The translations under genes and the position numbers were made by a program. Below are positions 25,697 through 34,785 of a stretch of DNA of 64,000 bases, piece by piece (position 1 is the stretch's first letter; every line of letters begins with the position of its first letter). Source of the stretch: JANQQC01 sp965262255 (GTDB lineage: Bacteria > Pseudomonadota > Alphaproteobacteria > Caulobacterales > Hyphomonadaceae). The notes under the pieces were generated by a model. It saw only the letters and a list, made by a program, of their open reading frames with translations. It searched no databases and was not told the DNA's origin. Location: positions 2,480,001-2,544,000 of the forward strand of contig OZ253505.1 of NCBI GenBank assembly GCA_965262255.1, given 5' to 3'.

Positions 25697-25984
25697 ATGA
25701 GCGTTACCACCGACGATGTTCGAAAAGTTGCGAGACTGGCTCGGATCGGAGTGAGTGAAGATCAATTGGATGTTCTCGCTAAAGAACTTACGGGCATATT
25801 CACATGGATCGAACAACTCCAAGAAGTTGATGTGGAAGGAGTGGCCCCAATGACATCGGTGACTGATGCTCAGCTTCCTATGCGCGAAGATTATGTTACC
25901 GATGGTGATAAATGCGATCAAATCCTCCAAAACGCGCCGAATTCGGAAGACGGCTTCTTCGTTGTACCCAAAGCTGTTGAATAA
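25697..25984 (+). CDS. gatC: Asp/Glu-tRNA amidotransferase subunit C
   Basis: 95 residues from the ATG at 25697 (MSVTTDDVRKVARLARI). GatC is the small subunit that wraps GatA and GatB together; the complex turns Glu-tRNA-Gln and Asp-tRNA-Asn into the amidated forms. Conserved segments: VRKVARLARIGVSEDQLD, LTGIFTWIEQLQEVD, GVAPMTSV and the C-terminal DGFFVVPKAVE. The ATG at 25697 follows AAGGA; the longer frame from 25673 adds eight residues not seen in the family. Confidence 0.95.
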   Translation: MSVTTDDVRKVARLARIGVSEDQLDVLAKELTGIFTWIEQLQEVDVEGVAPMTSVTDAQLPMREDYVTDGDKCDQILQNAPNSEDGFFVVPKAVE

Positions 25985-25990
25985 CCTCAA

Positions 25991-26458
25991 CTAGGTCGTT
26001 TTCTCATTCTTTTTAGCTCCAGTCTTATTAGAAGAACTTTGATATTCTTCGGATTTGATTCCCCATTCATGAATTGATTTGACTCTGCAAGTTTGAGTGT
26101 CGAATGGTGAACTAGAAGTCGGAAAAATTGAAGAAGACACTACAATCTTGTCGCCGCGGCTCAGGCAGCTAACGTCCGGATCAAAAGCAATCCTCATTGC
26201 CGACTCTAAGTTGTGGCACATTCCAAAAACTTCCACCAAAATTTTTCGGCGCGGCGATATCTCAAGAACAAACCTATTATCCGAATGCAAGCTAAACCCG
26301 CGAATTGTCCGAACCGAACACGCAGAAATCATTTTCTCGCCAAGACGAGGATCGTCCTCTATGTTGAATGCATGGCCATCAAACATATTTGAACTCTGCG
26401 TTGTTGCACAGGCGCAGAGTCCAAGGGCGGATACCGCCAAAATTGCACGAATCATCAA
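25991..26458 (-). CDS. Putative lipoprotein, DUF6491-like
   Basis: 155 residues. The N-terminus MMIRAILAVSALGLCAC is a lipoprotein signal with a probable lipidated Cys17 (LCAC box). The mature part contains RGFSLHSDNRFVLEIS, KILVEVFGMCHNLESAMRIAF and LSRGDKIVV, the pattern I associate with DUF6491 lipoproteins of unknown function. The tail is Ser/Lys-rich. It lies on the opposite strand between gatC and gatA, which are usually adjacent, so it interrupts the operon; gatA must have its own promoter. Confidence 0.7.
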   Translation of the reverse strand: MMIRAILAVSALGLCACATTQSSNMFDGHAFNIEDDPRLGEKMISACSVRTIRGFSLHSDNRFVLEISPRRKILVEVFGMCHNLESAMRIAFDPDVSCLSRGDKIVVSSSIFPTSSSPFDTQTCRVKSIHEWGIKSEEYQSSSNKTGAKKNEKTT

Positions 26459-27025
26459 ATTACTCCTAATGCTGAGCCAAATAATGGGTGTTTGGACTTC
26501 TTGTGTCAGTATTTTAGTTCATACATTCGGATAGAATTTTGCCAAAATTGTGACTGTTTTCCCTCGTAAAGGTTTGAGAAGTTGAAAATGATGACTTAGC
26601 GCGTTCAAAGAAAACGAGACTATCTCAAACAAGACCCTAACATAAACTCCGTCGGTTGAAGCGCTCCCCATCTACTTGGGAGCGTATTCAAACTAGGTGT
26701 ACAGTTCGGCAATCATGTATCTGTGGTCAAATTTGAATCGGACTGGTTTAACATGCTAGCATTTGTTGATAAAGTCGAAGACGGTCAAACCATTAAGAGT
26801 CTTTAACCTTTTAGCAAGGCTGCTTTAAATTTTGATTCAATTGAACTGTTTTTGGCTAATTCTCTTGTGAAACAAGTGTCTTCGCAAAAATTTCATTAAT
26901 CGAAAACGTGATTTTTTTAGTCTACTATTATAGCTACAGTCTCGGTGTATAATCGCAACTATGATGTCGTTATTGTCTTCGACGTGAATAACCTCAAAAA
27001 CTTCCCCTATAGTCTTAAAATTACA
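26459..27025. other. Intergenic region before gatA, with hairpin
   Basis: 567 bp without a supported gene. It contains a perfect 7-bp GC-rich hairpin, CGCTCCC (26662-26668) / GGGAGCG (26678-26684), with a 9-base loop and no T-run. It should hold the gatA promoter and that of the divergent lipoprotein gene. No transposase remnant could be recognised. Confidence 0.4.
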
Positions 27026-28504
27026 ATGTCTCAGCTAACTCAGCTTACCTTAACAGAAGCCTTAGACGGACTTGATCAGCGGTCTTTCTCGTCTCAGGAA
27101 CTCACCCAATCGTTTCTTGATGCCATCGCATCAGGAAACCCCGCGCTTAATGCCTACGTTCTGGAAACTCCGGAAAAGGCCATAGAAATGGCAAAACTGT
27201 CAGACGAAAGACGAAGGAAAGGCGAGTCGAAGAAACTAGATGGAACTCCTATTGGGGTGAAAGACCTTTATTGTACTAACGGGATAAGAACCACCGCGTG
27301 TTCGAAGATTCTTGGTGAGTTCTCGCCAACATATGAAAGCACCGTCACACAAAATCTTTGGGATGAAGGAGCGGTTATGCTCGGCAAACTCAACATGGAC
27401 GAGTTTGCTATGGGATCTTCAAATGAGACATCATGTTTCGGACAAGTTGCTAATCCTTGGCGAAGACAGGGTCGTCACAACGCGAAATTAACACCAGGTG
27501 GATCATCAGGCGGATCTGCGACTGCAGTTTCAGCCGATTTATGTTTGGCAGCCACTGCATCCGATACGGGGGGGTCGATCAGGCAACCGGCTGCGTTCAC
27601 AGGAACTGTCGGAGTCAAACCAACTTATGGAAGAGCTTCGCGGTTTGGGATGATCGCGTTCGCAAGTTCTCTAGATCAAGCAGGACCAATAGCTAAGTCG
27701 GTCGAGGATGCGGCGTTACTTTTGTCTGTCATGTGTTCGCACGACCCAAAAGACTCTACATCGCTGAATGTGGAAACCCCGGACTGGCAACAAGACGTCG
27801 GTCGTTCAGTTAAAGGATTAAAGATAGGTATTCCTGCCGAATACCGCGTCGACGGCATGCCAAGCGAAATCGAAGAGTTGTGGCAAAAGGGTATTGAGTG
27901 GCTTAAAAATAGCGGTGCTAAAATTGTTGACGTGTCGTTACCGCACACCAAGTTTGCACTGCCTGCATATTATATCGTTGCTCCCGCCGAAGCGTCTTCT
28001 AATCTCGCACGTTACGATGGCATGAGGTACGGTAAGCGAGAAGCCGGAGACGATTTAACTGACACCTACCAGAATACGCGTTCTGATGGCTTCGGTGAGG
28101 AGGTTCAGCGGCGTTTGATGATCGGAACTTATGTTCTCTCGCACGGCTATTATGATGCTTATTATTTGAGAGCTCAAAAAGTTCGAACAAAAATACTTCA
28201 AGATTTTCGTGACGTTTACGAGACTGTTGATGCTTTGCTTACTCCGACGACACCCTCGGCGGCATTCGCGTATGGAGAGCGCTCGGACGATTTGATAGCA
28301 ATGTATCTCAATGACGTATTTACAGTGACGGCCAACTTAGCAGGTCTTCCCGCTATTTCGATTCCTGCAGCGCTGAACAAAGATGGTCTTCCATTAGGAT
28401 TACAGGTTATAGGGAAAGCGTTAGATGAATCTGTTTGTTTCCGTGTGGCCTCTGCGCTGGAAAAATCTGCTGAATTTCAGTTCAAGCCGGAAAAGTGGTG
28501 GTAG
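27026..28504 (+). CDS. gatA: Asp/Glu-tRNA amidotransferase subunit A
   Basis: 492 residues from the ATG at 27026 (MSQLTQLTLTEALDGL). Amidase-signature enzyme releasing ammonia from glutamine for the transamidation done with GatB. The catalytic triad is visible: Lys79 (PIGVKDLYC), Ser160 in the cis-Ser loop (TPGGSSGGS) and nucleophile Ser184 (SDTGGSIRQPAA). A longer GTG frame from 26945 adds 27 residues that do not look like GatA and is rejected. The ribosome-binding site before 27026 is weak. Confidence 0.95.
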   Translation: MSQLTQLTLTEALDGLDQRSFSSQELTQSFLDAIASGNPALNAYVLETPEKAIEMAKLSDERRRKGESKKLDGTPIGVKDLYCTNGIRTTACSKILGEFSPTYESTVTQNLWDEGAVMLGKLNMDEFAMGSSNETSCFGQVANPWRRQGRHNAKLTPGGSSGGSATAVSADLCLAATASDTGGSIRQPAAFTGTVGVKPTYGRASRFGMIAFASSLDQAGPIAKSVEDAALLLSVMCSHDPKDSTSLNVETPDWQQDVGRSVKGLKIGIPAEYRVDGMPSEIEELWQKGIEWLKNSGAKIVDVSLPHTKFALPAYYIVAPAEASSNLARYDGMRYGKREAGDDLTDTYQNTRSDGFGEEVQRRLMIGTYVLSHGYYDAYYLRAQKVRTKILQDFRDVYETVDALLTPTTPSAAFAYGERSDDLIAMYLNDVFTVTANLAGLPAISIPAALNKDGLPLGLQVIGKALDESVCFRVASALEKSAEFQFKPEKWW

Positions 28505-28507
28505 GCC

Positions 28508-28873
28508 ATGCTTCCTAACTCACGAGTTCTAAGAATCGTACTTTATGTCGTTGTGGGTATATTGTTCTTGGGTGCAGTAACTTGGGATGCCGCACGAAGA
28601 TTTGGTGTAAACCCGTTTGAAGGCAATACGATACTGTATTGGGGACTGGTATTTCTAGTAGGCATCTATGTTATCGCGAGAATTGCGATGATTTTTGAGA
28701 GACACCAAAAGGGTAGGGGCCAATCTAATGTTGGGAGACGAAAAAATTCGATACTCTCAATGTTTTCAGGTGCTGTCTCAAAAGATGTAAATCGAAGAAT
28801 GGATGCCCGCAGAGAACGAGTGCAACGAGCCAAACAAAAATCTATGGACGAGGAAAAACTAGAAAATGAGTGA
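28508..28873 (+). CDS. Small two-span membrane protein in the gat operon
   Basis: 121 residues, starting 4 bp after gatA and overlapping gatB by 8 bp, so clearly in the operon. Two membrane spans are visible at about 9-27 (IVLYVVVGILFLGAVTW) and 42-60 (ILYWGLVFLVGIYVIARIA). A positively charged tail follows (RRKNSILSMFSGAVSKDVNRRMDARRERVQRAKQK). I do not recognise a named family. The topology suggests an inner-membrane protein with a cytoplasmic basic C-terminus. Its tight coupling to gatA and gatB is the only hint of function. Confidence 0.75.
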   Translation: MLPNSRVLRIVLYVVVGILFLGAVTWDAARRFGVNPFEGNTILYWGLVFLVGIYVIARIAMIFERHQKGRGQSNVGRRKNSILSMFSGAVSKDVNRRMDARRERVQRAKQKSMDEEKLENE

Positions 28874-30377
28874 ACGCCCAGCATATACGATTACAGGCAA
28901 CGATGGCGATTGGGAGATTGTTGTCGGTCTTGAAGTTCATGCGCAAGTGACGAGTAATGCAAAGCTTTTTTCAGGAGCTTCGACCGCTTTTGGCGCTGAA
29001 CCAAACAGTAATGTTTCGTTAGTTGATGCTGCGATGCCCGGAATGTTGCCTGTCATAAACAGAAAGTGTGTTGAACAAGCTATTCGAACAGGACTTGGCC
29101 TCAAAGCAAAGATCAATACTTTCTCTCGATTTGATCGTAAGAACTACTTCTATCCTGACCTACCGCAGGGTTATCAAATAAGTCAGTACATGTATCCGAT
29201 CGTCGGTGAAGGAACGATGGAGGTCGATGTCGAACCGGCCCATGGCGATCCTGCCTACAGTTTCAATGTTGGTATAGAACGACTTCATTTAGAACAAGAT
29301 GCCGGCAAATCGATTCACGATTTAGATCCAAATAACACTTTTGTGGATTTAAACAGATCAGGTGTCGCTTTAATGGAAATTGTTTCCAAACCACATATAC
29401 GCTCGCCTTTGGAGGCGGCATCCTATGTCAAAAAACTCAAATCCATTTTGATAGCGTTAGAGACCTGCGATGGTGATATGGAGAAGGGTAATCTAAGGGC
29501 CGATGTCAATGTTTCTGTGTGTCGACCAGGAAAATTTGACTCATTTATGGAGACTGGTGATTTTGAAGAGCTCGGAACGCGATGTGAAATCAAGAATATG
29601 AATTCCTTCAGGTTCATACAGAGTGCTATAGAGTTTGAAGCTCAGAGACAAATAGAGATTATTGAGAATGGTGGAACGGTCGATCAAGAAACGCGGCTTT
29701 TCGACTCGGAGCGAGTAGAGACTCGTTCTATGCGCTCGAAAGAGGATGCGCATGATTATCGATATTTCCCTGATCCTGATTTGTTGCCATTGCGGTTGGA
29801 GCAGGCTTGGATTGATGAAATCGCGGGAACACTTCCCGAGTTGCCAGATGAAAAGCGAAAACGATTCCAGACTGACTATAAATTGAGCCGATACGATGCA
29901 GGTGTGATCGTATCTGATCAAGGAAAAGCAGATTACTTTGAGGAAGTTGCGAAAGGACGTGATCCCAAGCTAGCAGCTAACTGGGTAACTCAAGAACTAT
30001 TCTCTCATCTTAATCGAAACGATTTGGAGTTAGGAGATAGCAAGGTACGGGCTTCGCAACTGGGAGCGTTGATTGACTTAGTATGCGACGGGACGATTTC
30101 TGGAAAAATTGCCAAAACTGTATTCACGAAGATGATGGAAACCGGCGAGGATGCTAAGGTGATTGTGGATCGAGAAGGTATGGTTCAGGTTACCGATCAC
30201 ACTGTTATAGAGTCGGCAGTAGATGAGGTCATTGCGGCAAACCCCGACCAAGCGGAAAAAGTTAAGGAAAAGCCTAAAGCGATGGGCTGGTTTGTTGGGC
30301 AAGTTATGAAGGCGACTGGCGGCAAAGCTAATCCTCAGGCAGTAAATCAGATTCTGCGTCAAAAACTTGGAGTTTAA
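28866..30377 (+). CDS. gatB: Asp/Glu-tRNA amidotransferase subunit B
   Basis: 503 residues. It holds the kinase/transamidase active site of GatCAB and binds the misacylated tRNA. Conserved: WEIVVGLEVHAQ, RKNYFYPDLPQGYQISQ, IERLHLEQDAGKS, DLNRSGVALMEIVS, GNLRADVNVSV and RSMRSKEDAHDYRYFPDPDL, followed by the helical and C-terminal tail (YqeY-like) domain ending PQAVNQILRQKL. It starts inside the end of the preceding membrane-protein gene. Confidence 0.97.
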   Translation: MSERPAYTITGNDGDWEIVVGLEVHAQVTSNAKLFSGASTAFGAEPNSNVSLVDAAMPGMLPVINRKCVEQAIRTGLGLKAKINTFSRFDRKNYFYPDLPQGYQISQYMYPIVGEGTMEVDVEPAHGDPAYSFNVGIERLHLEQDAGKSIHDLDPNNTFVDLNRSGVALMEIVSKPHIRSPLEAASYVKKLKSILIALETCDGDMEKGNLRADVNVSVCRPGKFDSFMETGDFEELGTRCEIKNMNSFRFIQSAIEFEAQRQIEIIENGGTVDQETRLFDSERVETRSMRSKEDAHDYRYFPDPDLLPLRLEQAWIDEIAGTLPELPDEKRKRFQTDYKLSRYDAGVIVSDQGKADYFEEVAKGRDPKLAANWVTQELFSHLNRNDLELGDSKVRASQLGALIDLVCDGTISGKIAKTVFTKMMETGEDAKVIVDREGMVQVTDHTVIESAVDEVIAANPDQAEKVKEKPKAMGWFVGQVMKATGGKANPQAVNQILRQKLGV

Positions 30378-30564
30378 AAGTGGATTTTATGAAGGTTGGG
30401 TTGACTATGCCAGAGGAGAGATAAGAACATCGCAAGTATCAAAGTTCGATCCAAAAACGAACACTATACTTTACAAAAAGTGGAAAATCGACTATACAGA
30501 TTTCCATAAATGTTGATTCTAGAACATTTGACGTTGAACGAGATGGCCCCCTTCGTTGGTCTGA

Positions 30565-31878
30565 ATGATGATTGACAAAGTTTCCATTGTTGCGATCCGA
30601 CTTGCCTTTCAAGTTATTTTTCTAGCTTGTTGGGTAGTTCCCTTGTCGTTTGTGGCATTGGCTACCGAAGATGTAGAGATTCCCGAGGACGAGGAAAGGA
30701 GGCTACCCACGCAAACAGTTACTGCGACTAGAAGTAGCGGAGTTTCATCGAACGTTGGATCAATACTATCAATTGCTCGAGGTGGTAGTTTGATAGAACT
30801 AGGCGCTTTAGGGTTACAAGGAGATGCTTACTCATTTGCAATAGCGTGTCGGCGTAACCCAGACAGCGATTGGTGTAGGAGATTGGCTTGTGAAATCGCC
30901 CCAGAATCTAAAGAGTGTGAGTTGCGCCTTAAAAAAATAGTTGTAACAGCGGAGCGTCCTAAACAAACTGACTACTCAAATTATTTTACCGTACAGATTG
31001 AATATCCACCACTTTGGTTTATTAACATTAATAAGAAATCTGAGAAGGAGAAGAAAGAGGAGCGAAGAAAAAAACTGGAGGAGCAATGTAGAGCTGCGTA
31101 TAAGAAAATATTTTCGGATCTTGGAGAATTTAACTTTGGTTTTACATTCGGTTCGGCGGTAGGAGGAAGTATGAACGCGATCAATGGTCGGGCTGTAGAC
31201 AAAACAGCTCAAGAGAAAGTTCTCAAACAGTTGGTAGATGTGACAAAGCCGATAATGACGACAGGAGTACACGGTACCTCTCCTGTCGACTATAAAAAAG
31301 GTCAGGAGGCAGTAAATGGCATATACTTAAATGTAACGAATAACAAGATCACAAGAGGAACTCACCTTACTAAGGGAGATAATAACGATGGAAAAGCTAG
31401 AAGAGAATTTGAATTGGATGAACAATTTAAGCATACAAAAATAGGAGGATCAGAGGTTGTAACTCACAGGTTAATCGGGGATTTTCACACTCACCCTCAA
31501 CGAATAACAGGAAACCCAGCAATTCCTTGGTATGCTTGGGCTTCTGGTCAAGACGTTTATAGTCATGTTCTTCAAAAAATTCATAGAACTATAGATCTAG
31601 ACGCCATTCTTATGATCGGGTTTATAGTCGATCGTAAATACTATTTACAATTGATAGAAGTACATAACGATATAAAGCTTGAAACCTTGTCTTATTATCG
31701 AAACAATCCACAGAAATTTGGAAAGTTCCTCCAATTGCTATTTAACTCTAATACAAAGATCGCTATTATTGATGAAAATGGCAAAAAAATAGATTATGTG
31801 AAGTTTTTCAAAAATAATCCGTCTCAAACCTCAGCGTTTGGTATTCAGATTACGCCATCGTCGTGTGATCAATTATGA
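30565..31878 (+). CDS. Exported protein with C-terminal JAMM/JAB-like peptidase motif
   Basis: 437 residues of no family I can name. Residues 7-33 are strongly hydrophobic (IVAIRLAFQVIFLACWVVPL) and should be a signal peptide or anchor. Two short segments, TQTVTATRSSG (49-59) and KKIVVTAERPK (123-133), resemble the VTA.R boxes found before some secreted or TonB-linked domains. Between them is a Cys-rich patch (Cys95, 104, 109, 118). After a charged helix (157-172) and a Gly-rich stretch (191-202), the C-terminus contains GDFHTHPQR (His308, His310) and ASGQDVYSH (Ser327, Asp330): HxHP...SxxD, the zinc-binding pattern of JAMM/JAB isopeptidases. The upstream catalytic Glu is not certain. Twelve bases downstream an exported ankyrin gene begins. 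The DNA is AT-rich. Confidence 0.7.
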   Translation: MMIDKVSIVAIRLAFQVIFLACWVVPLSFVALATEDVEIPEDEERRLPTQTVTATRSSGVSSNVGSILSIARGGSLIELGALGLQGDAYSFAIACRRNPDSDWCRRLACEIAPESKECELRLKKIVVTAERPKQTDYSNYFTVQIEYPPLWFININKKSEKEKKEERRKKLEEQCRAAYKKIFSDLGEFNFGFTFGSAVGGSMNAINGRAVDKTAQEKVLKQLVDVTKPIMTTGVHGTSPVDYKKGQEAVNGIYLNVTNNKITRGTHLTKGDNNDGKARREFELDEQFKHTKIGGSEVVTHRLIGDFHTHPQRITGNPAIPWYAWASGQDVYSHVLQKIHRTIDLDAILMIGFIVDRKYYLQLIEVHNDIKLETLSYYRNNPQKFGKFLQLLFNSNTKIAIIDENGKKIDYVKFFKNNPSQTSAFGIQITPSSCDQL

Positions 31879-31890
31879 AGGAATGGCACA

Positions 31891-32691
31891 ATGAAAAAAT
31901 TAGTCACAATAATAACTCTCTCTTGGTCAATAATGTACCAAAACATTGCTTTGGCTTCTGATCAGAATTTAGAGAAAAGAATAGTAGTTGAACACATCTA
32001 CTCGCCTTTGTATGAAGTCAAGCAGATGATTGACGATGGAGCTGATATAAATACCGTCAGTTCCCAAGGAAATTATTTGGTTTCCTATGTCGCAAATCTT
32101 AGAAGCCCGGAAAGTTTGGAGGGATGGATTAAGTTAGGAGCAGACATAAATAAAGTTAATAGTGATATGTCTACTCCGATATTCTGGGCAATTTACGGAA
32201 ATAGTGTTCAAAACGTGAAAATGCTGTTAAAATATGGAGCGAAGTTAAATAAAAAGAATAAGTATGGAGATACACCATTACACTTAGCAATTAATGGAAT
32301 TGGAATTTATCATTGGAAGATTGCTATCAATTTGATTAAGAATGGGGCAGACGTAAACCTGCTGGATGCAAACGGTAATTCACCATTAAATCTACTTCGA
32401 AAAAGAAAGGAATATAATTACTGGGGGCCGGTCGAAGAGGAAATTGAAAAATTGTTGATTAGTAAGGGAGCTATTGACGTTTCTACTTTTTCACCTGTTT
32501 CATCAGACAAGAAATCTATAAAAGAATCTATTTTAGATCGAAGTACAAGTCAAAAAAATAACAGTCAGTCTGTCAGGCAAGATGGCAGTACATGTAACAA
32601 CGGATGGCGAAAAGAGAGTCGACGCTCCAGTAGATCGCAAGGTAGTGCGGATAATTGTAAAGCCGAAGAAAATTATAATCCCATACATTGA
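31891..32691 (+). CDS. Exported ankyrin-repeat protein paired with the JAMM protein
   Basis: 266 residues. Signal peptide MKKLVTIITLSWSIMYQNIALA with likely cleavage before SDQN. Ankyrin repeats run from about residue 35 to 185: EVKQMIDDGADINTVSSQG, WIKLGADINKVNSDMSTPIF, NVKMLLKYGAKLNKKNKYGDTPLHLAI, AINLIKNGADVNLLDANGNSPLNLL. The C-terminal ~70 residues are low-complexity, Ser/Lys/Asn-rich. It is 12 bp downstream of the JAMM-motif gene, so almost certainly co-transcribed. It shares layout (signal peptide, ankyrins, basic tail) with the genes at 16278-17602. Ankyrin proteins often serve as partners or immunity proteins of secreted toxins; that role here is inference. Confidence 0.8.
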   Translation: MKKLVTIITLSWSIMYQNIALASDQNLEKRIVVEHIYSPLYEVKQMIDDGADINTVSSQGNYLVSYVANLRSPESLEGWIKLGADINKVNSDMSTPIFWAIYGNSVQNVKMLLKYGAKLNKKNKYGDTPLHLAINGIGIYHWKIAINLIKNGADVNLLDANGNSPLNLLRKRKEYNYWGPVEEEIEKLLISKGAIDVSTFSPVSSDKKSIKESILDRSTSQKNNSQSVRQDGSTCNNGWRKESRRSSRSQGSADNCKAEENYNPIH

Positions 32692-33036
32692 GAATGTTGG
32701 TTTTTTTGTGCGATTGATTACAGCTGATATGAGTAACAAAAAAATGTTTTTTTGGTTAGAACTATGTTCGTCGTAGGAGAAGCAGTGCTTGAATTTGGGT
32801 TAGTTGGCAAATTTAGATTTGGATTGCCGAATTTTCTAACATTATGGTTGCTTACATTCAGCGTCCAAAGGGGCGCATGAAGTTCTGCTCTATTGCTCGA
32901 TACATTTTTGTTTCTCTGTTAGAGGGCTTATCCTGTGTCATAATTGCAAAGATAGACCTAGCACCGTTGCTTATCCTATCTAGAATGCAATTTACATAAC
33001 AGGAAGTGCCAGTTTTATACTCAATGTCGCTCGGAT
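32692..33036. other. Intergenic region, ankyrin gene / HIT gene
   Basis: 345 bp. The only candidate is a 60-codon minus-strand frame (32858-33040), described separately. The rest holds nothing I recognise. Confidence 0.4.
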
Positions 33037-33040
33037 TCAC
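32858..33040 (-). CDS. Possible small protein coupled to the HIT gene
   Basis: A 60-residue frame whose GTG start overlaps the UGA of the HIT gene (GTGA at 33037-33040), an arrangement seen in translationally coupled genes. The sequence (GTSCYVNCILDRISNGARS, YRAIEQNFMRPFGR) has no motif known to me. It could be chance. Confidence 0.25.
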   Translation of the reverse strand: MNPSDIEYKTGTSCYVNCILDRISNGARSIFAIMTQDKPSNRETKMYRAIEQNFMRPFGR

Positions 33041-33477
33041 TTTGGAAGATGCAATCTGATTTTACTAGCTAGGCTAAGAAGGTGTTCAGTGTCTGCCATT
33101 CCTGTTTTCCCATGTCGTCCGACCCCTTGTCCTTCAAAGCAAGGAATTATGTGGAAGTGCAAGTGGAAGACCGTCTGTCCTGAGATTGCGCCGTTGAATT
33201 GCGTGATGATCACTCCGTCTGGGCTAAACGCCCGTTCCACCGCTTTTGCGATGGTATGAACTCGTCCCATATAGGCCCCGACTTTGTCAGATGGAAGATC
33301 AAGGAAGTTTCTCGCTGTTACGGATTTTGGAACAACTAGCGTGTGGCCTTCAGACTGCGGAAAAACATCCATAAAGGATAGTGCCACTTCGTCTTCATAT
33401 ACCTTTACACAAGGCATTTCGCCTCGAAGAATTTTGGCGAAAATATTGTTGTGGTCGTATTCACCATGGATAGTCAT
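33037..33477 (-). CDS. HIT-family nucleotide hydrolase
   Basis: 146 residues. The histidine triad HLHFHIIP is at 105-112 (His105, 107, 109), with NNIFAKILRGEMPCVKVYEDE and MDVFPQSEGHTLVVPK at the N-terminus. HIT proteins hydrolyse or transfer nucleotidyl groups, for example from adenosine phosphoramidates or dinucleoside polyphosphates. It is 3 bp from the COG3146 acyltransferase gene on the same strand; this HIT/acyltransferase/RidA grouping recurs in Alphaproteobacteria. Confidence 0.93.
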   Translation of the reverse strand: MTIHGEYDHNNIFAKILRGEMPCVKVYEDEVALSFMDVFPQSEGHTLVVPKSVTARNFLDLPSDKVGAYMGRVHTIAKAVERAFSPDGVIITQFNGAISGQTVFHLHFHIIPCFEGQGVGRHGKTGMADTEHLLSLASKIRLHLPK

Positions 33478-33480
33478 TTG

Positions 33481-34650
33481 TTATGCTCCTGTCTTTTTGA
33501 ATGGAGTTCGTGAATTTAGCCAAGCCTTATCATGTTCAACAGCTTTTCTTTCTCGTTTGAGAAAATCTGATACTGCGTGTCGAAACTGCGGATGAGTGAT
33601 CCAGTGAGCAGAGTAGGTCGTTACGGGTTCGTATCCTCTTGCGAGTTTATGACCGCCTTGCGCTCCGGCTTCAACATACTTCAAATTGTTAGCGAGTGCA
33701 TAATCTATGGCTTGATAGTAACACACTTCGAAGTGCAACATCGACCGGTATTCAGTGCATCCCCAGTATCGTCCATACAATGTATCTGAACCGATAAAGT
33801 TTAGCGCGCCGGCGATAGGGCGGTCATTACACGTTGCCAGAATTAGCAGAATATTGTTCGGTAGTCTATCGCTGAGGAGCGAAAAGGTCTCGCGGTTGAG
33901 GTATGGGGAACCCCATTTACGAGCTCCAGTATCAATATAGAATTCGTAGAAATAATCCCAATACACTTCAGTTAAGTCGGAACCTGTTAAGTGAAGAAAT
34001 TCTAGTCCGTCTTGAGCTTTTGCTCGCTCTTTGCGCAGGTTCTTGCGCTTGCTTGACGAGAGAGATGCGAGAAATTCATCAAAGTCTGAGTAGTTGTAAT
34101 TTCGCCAATGGAATTGTTGATCGGTTCTAAGCAACATACCGAACTCAGACAGGTACTTTGCTTCAAACTCTTCTACAAAGTTCACGTGCAAAGACGAGAT
34201 GTGATTGGCTTCTGCGATACTGATCGCAGTTTGTAGCAGGACAGCCTTATACTTGTCAGAGTTTTCGACATCCGTTACGGTTAAAAATCTCCTTCCCGAC
34301 ACAGGTGTGAATGGAGCGGCGCAAAGTAGTTTAGGGTAGTATTGCCCTCCGGCACGTTGAAACGCATCGGCCCAGACATAGTCAAACACATACTCTCCCT
34401 GTGAATGTGATTTTAGGTATAAGGGCAGTACGCCGACTATTGTGCCTTCGTTTTGCTCCAATACGATGTGTTGGGGAAGCCATCCAGTTTCTGGAACGAC
34501 GGCTTGACTCAGCTCCAGTGCTTCTAGGAACTCCCAACTTATGAACGGGTCAAACCGGGAATTATTTGGATTAGCCAAGGCGTTCCATGATTCGCCATCA
34601 ATATCGCTGATTCGATCGACGATTCGGGTTCTAAGCGAAGGGTTTGCCAT
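33481..34650 (-). CDS. COG3146 FemAB/GNAT-like acyltransferase
   Basis: 389 residues of the COG3146 (peptidogalycan biosynthesis/recognition-like) family with two tandem GNAT folds. Visible blocks: DPFISWEFLEALELS, DYVWADAFQRAGGQYYPKLL, PFTPVSGRRFL, SSSKRKNLRKERAKAQ, FYIDTGARKWGSPYLNRETF, GRYWGCTEYRSMLHFEVCYYQAIDYA and VEAGAQGGHKLARGYEP. The family is common in proteobacteria but its acceptor is not established; an amino-acyl or peptide transfer to a cell-envelope component is usually assumed. Cytosolic, no signal peptide. Confidence 0.85.
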   Translation of the reverse strand: MANPSLRTRIVDRISDIDGESWNALANPNNSRFDPFISWEFLEALELSQAVVPETGWLPQHIVLEQNEGTIVGVLPLYLKSHSQGEYVFDYVWADAFQRAGGQYYPKLLCAAPFTPVSGRRFLTVTDVENSDKYKAVLLQTAISIAEANHISSLHVNFVEEFEAKYLSEFGMLLRTDQQFHWRNYNYSDFDEFLASLSSSKRKNLRKERAKAQDGLEFLHLTGSDLTEVYWDYFYEFYIDTGARKWGSPYLNRETFSLLSDRLPNNILLILATCNDRPIAGALNFIGSDTLYGRYWGCTEYRSMLHFEVCYYQAIDYALANNLKYVEAGAQGGHKLARGYEPVTTYSAHWITHPQFRHAVSDFLKRERKAVEHDKAWLNSRTPFKKTGA

Positions 34651-34785
34651 CTATATGGAGAACTGTTTGAGTATTTAGAGAATCTGGAGAATGAACGTTT
34701 AGAATATGTTTAGACTGGTAAAGGTAGTCGTCTAGAACATAGCCGGTTATATAGATGATCAGTTTCGACTGAATCTAAGGGTAAA

